DNA from: Pascua guehoae
Taxonomy: Eukaryota > Basidiomycota > Tremellomycetes > Trichosporonales > Trichosporonaceae
Direction: 5' to 3'
NCBI GenBank assembly: GCA_001600415.1
Contig: BCJX01000004.1
Span: forward strand, 1,135,689-1,199,688
DNA length: 64,000 nucleotides
The translations under genes and the position numbers were made by a program. The first letter of the stretch is position 1. The number at the start of each line of letters is the position of its first letter. Under the pieces are notes generated by a model. The model ran no database searches. It was given only the letters and a program-made list of their open reading frames with translations, and was not told the origin of the DNA. Positions 56,500 to 64,000 of this stretch are shown one piece after another.

Positions 56500-57941
56500 C
56501 TAGCCTCATCACCAAACACATTCCTTCTCGCCCAAAGCGGTCGCTTCCAGAAAGAGTCAGGGTGGTTCACCTCTTCCCTTTCCACTTCCCCTGCCGGCCT
56601 GTCTCTCCTCTTCCCATAGCAGGCAGTGGGACACTCTACTTAGTGCCCAAGAGTCCTAGTCCTGCTCTTTGGGCCTTTTGTACCAACGGATTCTGTGCTC
56701 GAGCCAAGAATCAGGCGTCGTTCCAACTGGAGCTCCTTTGTGAATCCAATTGGCTTTGCGGCGATCATCACGAGCAGGGGGATAAATGCCAGAAAGTGTG
56801 CAGCCGTGGCTTGCGTGGCTGGATGGCATCGTCCTTGGTGCAGAGTCGGCTGTTGGGCTCGGGGCATTATAATTGGTGCCCCCTGGGCAACTTGGCTTCT
56901 GTTCTCGATATGCAGGGCCTGGGGTGTGGGCGGTAGCGGTGCGCGGTATTGTGGTCGAGAAATGGGAAAACATGTCCAGAGGGCAGAAATGGTCGAGGTC
57001 CTACATTGCTCTTCGCCCCGTGGCGACCGGGCTCGCACAATTCCGACCACCCGGCTCATTTGGGTTTGCCCTACTCATTGCCGCGTCCAATCTCGTATGT
57101 GTTTTCCAAGGCAGATGAGAATCACAGGTTGCAACATCATAAGAGCCACAAGCTGTCGTGTGACATTACAGTACGAGGCTCAATCAAAGAGGCTGGCCCG
57201 TTAGAGGTGAACCGGACAGCAGACCCACTCCAGGAGGTCGGTGCAACCTCTGTCAGTACGTGGTTAACCTGGGAGTAGGGTGCCATCGCATCCACAATCC
57301 AGTCGGTCGCAGCTTTGTGAACTGCAACGAAAGCGAGTCTGTTGAGGACGCGTTAGAGCGTGCCTACTCACTTGGTCAAGGCGTCGAGCTACGAGACGGA
57401 AGCAAGTTGTAGGGGGGATGACGTCGGCGGCTGTGGCACTTTTGGGTTGTGCCCCCCCCGCCCCCCATGCAAACAAGGTTTGCATCCAACCCCCGATCGA
57501 TCACCCCCTTCACTCCGCTTACCGGTATGTTACTGGTACGCACATCTGTGTCTGCACTTGCTTGGCACCTTGTCCAGTGGTCATCGTTTGACGCGTTCGG
57601 GATCATCAGAACAGAGATCTCATGTTGGCCCGCGAGCCAGTAGCAAGTGGCCAGCAGCAGGTATGGGCGCGGGGGGTCCAGAACTGGTGAGGGAGGGTAC
57701 TGCTAAGCACGGACCCTGTGGAAAGAACACCTGACCTGACCCGCGCGACCGGGTTCCGATGCTATGGAACAAAGTAGAGACCCGTGTTTATTTACCCGCC
57801 TCGCAAGCTCGCACCGTACGCCGTGTCCAGCGCTGTGCTCGCCGTCGGCTGCGCTCGGCACCCCTGATGGGTACTCGGTGCCCAGTGCCCAGTACCCAGG
57901 CGTAGATCGGTCCGTTCGCGCCACCCCCCTCTGCATCGTCC

Positions 57942-57948
57942 TATATAT
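57942..57948 (+). promoter_or_regulatory. TATA box, secreted beta-trefoil gene
   Basis: tatatat in cctatatatcactctc, 69 bp before the ATG at 58017. Confidence 0.65.
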
Positions 57949-58016
57949 CACTCTCTCCTCACACTCTCAACTTTACACCCCCGACTCTCTCTTCTCCTCA
58001 TCCCCCTCCAACCACC

Positions 58017-59204
58017 ATGCTCTCGCTCGCCCCCCTCCTCGCCCTCGCGATCACCGCCCTCGCGGCGCCGACGGAGCGCGACGGCGTCCCCACCGTCCAG
58101 GTGCACCCGGGCGACAACAAGGAGTGGTGCCTTGCGACCATTGACAACTCGACCATTGGGCTGTGAGTGCGCGTGGGCACTGTTGGTGCTGTAATATCTC
58201 TGGAGGGGCCATTCCCTTTGTTCCTCAATCCCCCGAATGCCTCGGGTCCCCACTCAGACTCTGCCCGGCGCATCTTTCGCCGACCCCCCCACTCAACCCC
58301 GCAGACGCCGCTGCAACACGTGCGACGAGGCCGTCAACGTCCGCTGGAGCGTGCAGAACTGGACCACGCGCATGCAGTCGTTTGGCACCGGCCTCTGTGC
58401 AGAGGGCGGCGTTAGTGAGTGCCGGTATACTGTACTGACTGTCTTACACCCGGCCGTGCCAGTTGGCGGACCGTGCGCTCTCGGGCTTGGCGCGGGTGTG
58501 AGACACGGTTGCTAGGTCGAACCAGGCTGCTATAGCGTCTGTTGTGCCGGCTGAGTGGGCTATTGACGTGCTCTGTCGATCATGGTCAGAGATTGCGCGG
58601 CAGCCGTTATACTCTGACAAGGGCCCGGACGATGACAAGGGAGCGGGGACGGGGGCCCGTCATCGGCCATCTACATTCCCCCCACTTTGCGACGCAGCTG
58701 ACACGCAGCTCCCCGCCGCGGGCCGTACCTCTACTTTCCGTCCAACGGCCGCTGGGTCGGCCTCCTCCAGTGTTACGACGGGTACCAGGCCGGCATGGAG
58801 TGGCAGTGGGACCAGGGACGCTTTGTTGTCGCCGACAAGGGCGAGAATGGTCGTAAGTTGGGGCGAGGGGCAGTGCCTCGGGGCGGGAGGGGGGGGGGGG
58901 GGAAGAGGGTTCTTTGGTGGGAATGGGGATACTCCACTCGCCGTTCTGGTCCTTTCTGAAAGCCCGTGACTGGAGCTGGCCCATCGCCCAGGACACGATC
59001 GAACGCCGCGGGTCTCAACAGACCCACCCTCCCCACTCTCCCCGCCCACAACCCTCACAGCATCTGACATGCCCAGAACAGTACTGCCTCGACCTCGCCG
59101 ACGGAGACGTGAGCGAGGATGCCTACCTCCAGCTCTGGGACTGCGCGAGCACCCCCGACGGCAACCCCAACCAGATCTGGAGCACCACCTCGGCCTACTA
59201 CTAG
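58017..59204 (+). CDS. Secreted ricin-B-like beta-trefoil protein
   Basis: Exons 58017-58162, 58305-58414, 58709-58852 and 59077-59204 give 175 residues. The N-terminus is a signal peptide (MLSLAPLLALAITALAAPT, cut probably after the second-last Ala). The mature part shows three beta-trefoil lobes. These include WCLATIDNSTIGLRRCNTC, RGPYLYFPSNGRWVGLLQCY and the strongest, YCLDLADGDVSEDAYLQLWD ending in NPNQIWSTTS. The QxW motif and paired Cys are typical of the R-type (ricin B, CBM13) fold, so carbohydrate binding at or outside the cell surface is likely. The first two lobes are degenerate. It is a lectin-like domain only, with no catalytic chain. A C-rich and a G-rich run interrupt two introns. 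Confidence 0.83.
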
Positions 59205-60449
59205 TGGGTCACAGCGGTAGCCCCCGCAGCCGTCACTCGAACCAGACGGCGTGTGGACACACACTAAGATGACATGGACATTGGAGATGGACAATGGGAC
59301 TGGGAAATGTTACGTATCGTGAACGTGGGGCCGGTGAATAAGAGTAGAATATTCTACAGATAGGACGAGATGTGGACTATGCGTTTGAGGGGTCGGGCCG
59401 CTTCGGCTGCGACATGGGCATGTTTTGCGGAGACGTGGCCTTGGAGTGATCGTTGCCTCGGTCCACGATCGCACGTCTGAGGCCAGTCCAGAACGGTAGT
59501 AATGCACACCTTTGACGTCGACATTGCCCTCCGTGACGGGATCAGCCAGCAACACCACTTTGGACTTTTGTCCCGATGGGTTGACCTGACCACCCCACCA
59601 CGGCCATTCAAGGACATCCCACACCCTCCCTGTGATATACGGGATTTGTGGGCGGATACCGGCAACTACCCAGCTGAGCAATTAAACACATACTGGCGTC
59701 AGGTGCACTGCGGTGTACCGCAATAAAACACTCGATGTTGGTTGGCGTCAGGTCTGGTGCACGGTGATGTGCCGGGTCGGTTTCAAAGGGGCGCTCATTT
59801 GTATATTACTTTGCCCAGGGAGTTCGTGAACCCCCGACCATACCAGGTGGCATAGGACAAGTTAACAAGGTCATAATCTTGGGGACGGGGGACGGCTGAG
59901 CAACTGATGCACTGCCATGCTTCACGGATGGACGACACGGGTGTCATAATAAAATACCGGCTCTCCGCCGCCCTGCAAAATATTGGTGAAGAGAATGCCC
60001 TAGTTGCCTTCTGGATGGTATTTGGTATTCCTTTGGTGTACACAGCACCACTTTGTTGGTCTATTCCACCAGACCACCGCACAAGTGATCTCTGATGTTT
60101 GGGGTCGAGTAATGGCACTCGAGATGCAGCCGAACAGCACATTAGCTGCTGTATTGGTGTCGCTACCATCGTTAGCTAGCAAGTATCTTCTGATATTTAG
60201 AGTCGAGTCACGACACTCGACGGACAGCCAAACAAGCACATTCCAAAGGCGACTCTGCTGCTGAGAATAACAAGACATGAGTCTGACTTCCGCCACACTT
60301 GTCACAGCCCTACCCCCCGCCAACAACCTTGCCATCCATCACCAAGAATCCCCTAAATCCCACGAATCCCATGAATCCCATGAATCCCATGAATCCCATG
60401 CCCTCCCCATCTATGAACGCGGGCACCAGACCCCTCGACAACTTGCACA
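59205..60449. other. Intergenic with duplicated block
   Basis: No gene recognised. Two degenerate copies of a roughly 55-nt block containing gtcgagtaatggcactcga lie at 60089-60145 and 60185-60243. An aatcccatg tandem repeat lies at about 60362-60400. Confidence 0.55.
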
Positions 60450-61153
60450 CTACACCGCCACAACCCTGTCGGGGAACGCGGCGACCCATGCCTTCCACCC
60501 GCCCGCAAGCACGAGCGCCTTGCTGGTCGTGACGCTGCGCGCGTCGAGGGTGTCCTGGTACCATGCGGCTGTGCGGCGGCCACGTCCGCCGGGCGAGCAC
60601 GAGTTGCAGTGGAAGACGACGAGGGGGATGCTGTTTGTGAGCGCTGAGTGGGGCACTGGGGCGAGTAGAGTAACGGCCACTGAGCCAGTGGGCAGGTTAT
60701 CCGTTATTTTATTTGTGCTGTTGAGGAGCTGAGAATACTCTCAAAAGAAATGGCAGATTCTCTATGCACATCTCCCCAGAAACGGAATGATCAGATTTAC
60801 AGCTCGATCCACAGCTCGATCCACAGCTCTATCACAGCTCTATCACAGCTCGATCCACAGCCAAAACTGACAAAACACTCCAACTTACTTTCCAAAAACC
60901 CGCCCCAAAACACCAACCCCCGCATAAAACGTCTGCGCAGGCAAATTGACCGCCCCCGGAATCATCCCCCTCGCCGCCCCCTCATCCTGCCCCCGTCAGC
61001 CCTAGCAACAAGACAACGTACCCCAACAATATCCGTGCGGCGGACGTCGACGACAATGTAGTCCTCCCCCGGCGTGCCCGGCAGGCCTGCGAGGTCGTGG
61101 ACCGAGATTTCCCCGGGGGTCGACTGCGGCTTGGGGAGCGTTGCGTGCCACAT
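60450..61153 (-). CDS. Rhodanese-like domain protein
   Basis: Exons 61153-61022, 60986-60889 and 60630-60450 join in frame to 136 residues, a single rhodanese domain. DYIVVDVRRTDI is the first rhodanese motif. GMIPGAVNLPAQTFY is the CDC25/Acr2-type second motif. VFHCNSCSPGGRGRRTAAWY holds the catalytic loop, and LAGGWKAWVAA is the C-terminal signature. Small single-domain fungal members include the Acr2 arsenate reductases and Ych1/Ibp1-like phosphatases. The loop here (HCNSCSPGGRGRR) is close to the HCxxSxxRGxR type of that branch but has two cysteines. A cytosolic phosphatase, arsenate reductase or sulfurtransferase is possible. The 258-nt second intron has a 15-nt tandem repeat (cacagctcgatccac). 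Confidence 0.85.
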
Positions 61154-63020
61154 GTTTGTCGGGGTGTGAAGTGCGGGGTGTGAAGTGTTGTGAGAGGTTG
61201 GGCTGGGGAGGGGAACAGGATCAGGACGTGGTCGGCGGCGGAGACGGCATCGAGAGGTAGTTGGTGGGCTGATCGTGGTCATCAAATTCAGGGCGGAATT
61301 TGATTTTTTTTGGGCGAAATCTTATCGCGACTGAACCGGATTTCCTTCGCTTTGTCGTCGCCTTGGGCGCGTGTCGATGGCCGCGTCGATGTCGGTGTCG
61401 ATGTCGGCGTCCATGTCCCCTTCCTATCTCACGATGGAGCTGCGAGCTGCCTTGCCAGCTTCGTCTTGAGGATATTTCATTTCGTCCCCTACTCATGGAG
61501 CGGCTCTGAAGGCGAGGCATCCAACGCACCTCTGCAGCTCTGCCATGACTTACGGCCTGCAAGCTGCCAAGCGTCTGGGACCTCGAGTTGCCAAGGGTGG
61601 GTGAGCAGCCGAGGTGCATACCCCCCCCCCAGTTTGCCATGCACAACATCTACCGCAGCCAAGGCCCTCCGCCATCCCATGTAACTCGTACATAGAGTGG
61701 TATTTCAGAACTCGGACCGCCGTCTACGTTGGTGCACGACGGGCAAGAGATGGGAGCTCGGCGCTGCAGAGTTAGGCCTGCAGCCTCTACCAACGAGCTT
61801 GGGACGCGAAGCCCAGCCGTCAACGAATAAGGCATACCCAATGCCAACGGCTGTTTTACCGACCATACTGTACAGTGTGCTCAGCAGCGCCTGAACGTGA
61901 CAGGCCGTACAGTACGCCGCAGGGCGCCGGCACCTTAACCATCCCACCTGTGGCGTACGGTTGTCACGTCCGCTACTTGCGGCTCGCACTTGGCAGACAG
62001 CCACAGCCACTAGCCACTAGCCACTAGCCACTGGCCAATGGCCACTGCACATCCCGCATCCCACGTCCCACATCCCAATACCATGCCCACATGTCCGCCT
62101 GTCCCGCCTGTCCAGTCGGCGCCCGGGGTGCCAATCCCTCGGGCCAACTGTCGGCCCGACGCCACCTTTCCGCCACTGCACGGTGACCACCAACCACCAN
62201 CCACACGCCACACGCCACACGCCACACGCCACATGCCCCAGGCCACAGGCTACAGTAGGCTACGGTACAGGGGACGAGGGACACGTGCGAGTGCGAAAAC
62301 AATAATATAACAATAACACGCGCACACATACCCTACACGGCTACACGATGGAGAGGAGAAAAAGGCAACACTCTCTGTCACAGTGCTCTCCTTGGTGCCA
62401 TGGCGTTGGGTGTGCACGGGTCTCGCGCGCCAAGAATACGTATGCTCGCCGGCGGCGGCCTCGGCATCCGGCATGGGGAGGTGCAGGTGCAGGTGCAGGT
62501 GCAGGTGCAGGTGCGGGTGCGGGTGCACAGGTGGCAAGCCTGGGAGAGAATCAGAGACAAAAAAAAAAACATGCAAGTGTAAGCCTCGTGCACGGCTGTG
62601 CCTGGTGCCTAGACTGCTTTCGATTGGCGTCCGGGCCCATGCTTGTATCAGTGTAGCTCGGCTCGGCAGTGTGGTGTGCTTCTCAACCACCTACCTACCC
62701 ACCTCCCCACCACCGACCCGCTGCCTCTCTCTGTCCATTTCCAACACATCATCACTCACGTCCACGTCCACGTCACGTTCACTTTCGTTTTACTCTCTTG
62801 CTCATCCAGCCCGTTCCCGATCCCTCGACCCCGCTCTCTCCACTGGCCCTTGTCCTTGTCCCGTTTGTCAACCTCGTCTTCGTCCCCGTTGTCGCCTTCG
62901 CCTTCGCCTTCGACTTGGACTTGGACTTTGACTTTGCAACTTGAACGACCACCACATCGCTACTCTGAACACCGCACTCACCCACGCCCAAAGCCCGCCG
63001 TCGACCCCGCATATGGCCCC
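61154..63020. other. Gene-poor, repeat-containing spacer
   Basis: No gene recognised. Contains ccactagccactagcc repeats (about 62004-62035), cacacgccacacgcc repeats around a single N at 62200 (62200-62233), and ggtgcag hexamer repeats at 62477-62525. It includes the promoter of the HIT-domain gene. Confidence 0.55.
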
Positions 63021-63137
63021 ATGACGCTCCTCGACGCGCTCCGCTCCTGCCTCCCCTGCATCCCCGCCAAGGCCGACGACGGCGAGTGTATCTTCTGCGA
63101 CGTCTCGGTCGAGAGCGGCTTTGATATCGTGTACGAG
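63021..63137 (+). CDS. HIT-domain protein, first exon only (partial)
   Basis: ATG at 63021 opens a 39-codon exon that ends in phase 0 at a gtgggt donor. MTLLDALRSCLPCIP is followed by GECIFCDVSVESGFDIVYE, the start of a HINT/HINT3-like histidine-triad domain. CIFC is the family's zinc-associated motif; the next exon should begin with an acidic pair and lead to the HxHxH active site. I found no matching second exon in the remaining 860 bases. The intron may therefore be long, or the rest lies beyond the window. Such proteins hydrolyse nucleoside phosphoramidates or other adenylated substrates. A preceding ATG at 63014 is out of frame and stops after three codons. Confidence 0.6.
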
Positions 63138-64000
63138 GTGGGTAGCGCGGTAGCGCAGCGAGGGGTGTGGTGTTGGTTGTTGTTGGTAGTGGCGAGCAGC
63201 GCCGAGCGAGCACGAGCGAGCACGAGCGAGCACGAATGAGCACGAGGGAGCGGGCGCCGACAGCGAACGTTGCCCAGCCGTGATGGCCAACCGCGGACTC
63301 CGCGGACATGACTATCGTCCACCAACGCGCTGTTCACGCCGAGCCCACATGGACCCGAAGACTGCACGGGCCGCATCTCGCCAAGACGACGTCATTCCAC
63401 GCCAGGATCGGATAGGGCCCGCGCCGAGCCCGTGCACTGTCGAGGTGTTTTGTCACGGGCGTGCCGGCACCCCGGTGTGGGTATCGGCCGGCCACGGTGC
63501 GAGGCCACAATGTCGGCCCACTGAGTGACGGGTGGAGGGTGGGATATGAGATACGGGCGCGAGGTGTCGACGTGCGCGCCGAGTAGTCGCTGGTACCGAC
63601 GGCGACTCGCGACCAGTCTCGCACTCGCACCCAAACGCTCTGTTATCTGCACATGCCAGCCCCCGCCACGGGGTCTTGGCGGCGGCCCTCCCGGTGGCGT
63701 CCGTCTTGGCCCGCTTGGGCTGCCCGCTCACTGCCCGTCGGCCGCCGGAGCCCGTTCGCCGCGGCACGTAGTGTGGTCTGGTCTGCCGGGCGTAGGCGGT
63801 CGATATTGGCTGGAGCGTGTGCTGCGGATCCGTGCTGTCGCCCACCAACACGTTGCTTGGCAGGCCGCTTCCTGGGTCGGACGGGGAGTTGGGTTTGGCA
63901 CTGGCACTGGGTGCTTCTCGTCTGGTTCTGGATCTGGTCGCCTTGGATCTGGTTCTGATCTGGTTCTTGTACGCGGCCCGGGCTTGCTTCTCCTCCCGTC
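63138..64000. other. Right edge, presumed intron or 3' sequence
   Basis: Follows the HIT exon. agcgagcacgagcgagcac repeats occupy about 63195-63245. No coding exon could be recognised with the expected HIT motifs. Confidence 0.45.

Larger units (their letters stand above)
55693..58016. other. Gene-poor stretch of 2.3 kb
   Basis: No convincing gene apart from a doubtful Cys-rich frame at 56200-56499 listed separately. It ends with the promoter of the beta-trefoil gene. C run (57451-57458). Confidence 0.5.

Noticed and set aside
60277..60732. 151-codon + strand frame with SHE repeats
   Set aside because: Overlaps the rhodanese gene antisense and its repeat comes from the aatcccatg microsatellite.

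Overview
The window reads as nuclear DNA of a GC-rich basidiomycete yeast or fungus. I infer Tremellomycetes, and a Trichosporonales-like yeast is the best guess; no marker here fixes the genus. The reasons are dense genes with many short introns (about 37-110 nt, GTRNGY donors, CTGAC/CTAAC branch points just upstream of the acceptor), intron-containing nuclear tRNAs, and clearly fungal proteins (VDAC, ABCC transporter with TMD0, MRD1, Sfh1/Snf5, Rib5). Bases 1-383 are N, so the left edge is an assembly gap. Two smaller N stretches lie at 43497-43509 and 62200.

Left third (0-18 kb): repeat-rich DNA, a Golgi-type glycosyltransferase (-), mitochondrial porin POR1 (+), an RNPS1-like SR protein (+), a CWF19L1/Drn1 spliceosomal factor (+), riboflavin synthase RIB5 (-) and a SNF5-family chromatin remodelling subunit (+). 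All are multi-exon housekeeping genes whose splice junctions could be placed with consistent reading phase.

Central region (18.3-26.3 kb): the most novel part. Six small two-exon genes, all on the + strand, encode proteins of about 46-130 residues with the pattern C-x(7-8, 13 in member A)-C-x(8-11)-C-x2-C. Most of them end in an acidic tail. Every one has a single phase-1 intron between the first and second cysteine; in five of six it splits the codon exactly two residues before the second cysteine. I read them as a tandemly duplicated, apparently undescribed family of putative zinc-binding acidic microproteins. A tRNA-His gene lies inside the cluster.

27-35 kb: a 7-bladed lactonase-type protein (+), two orphan genes (one - with a Cys-rich segment and a Q/G/Y-rich tail, one + and compact), a tRNA-Gln and a near-perfect 30-bp inverted repeat. 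35-45 kb: a YCF1-like ABCC transporter (-), a doubtful Cys-rich gene (-), and a NOP15/NIFK-like nucleolar RRM protein (+). 45-55 kb: a 1443-residue CBM48 (Mdg1/Crp1-like) protein with a long repetitive tail (-), MRD1 (-) whose start codon appears to be split by an intron, and RPS19 (+) with an unusual acidic C-terminal extension. 55-64 kb: a long gene-poor stretch, a secreted beta-trefoil (ricin-B-like) protein (+), a rhodanese-like protein (-), and the first exon of a HIT-domain gene running towards the right edge.

The genes do not form one pathway. Several (RNPS1-like, CWF19L1, SNF5-like, NOP15-like, MRD1, RPS19) serve RNA processing, ribosome production or chromatin, as is usual for a gene-dense fungal arm. 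All exon coordinates were placed by eye from reading frame, splice motifs and family conservation; none has transcript support here.
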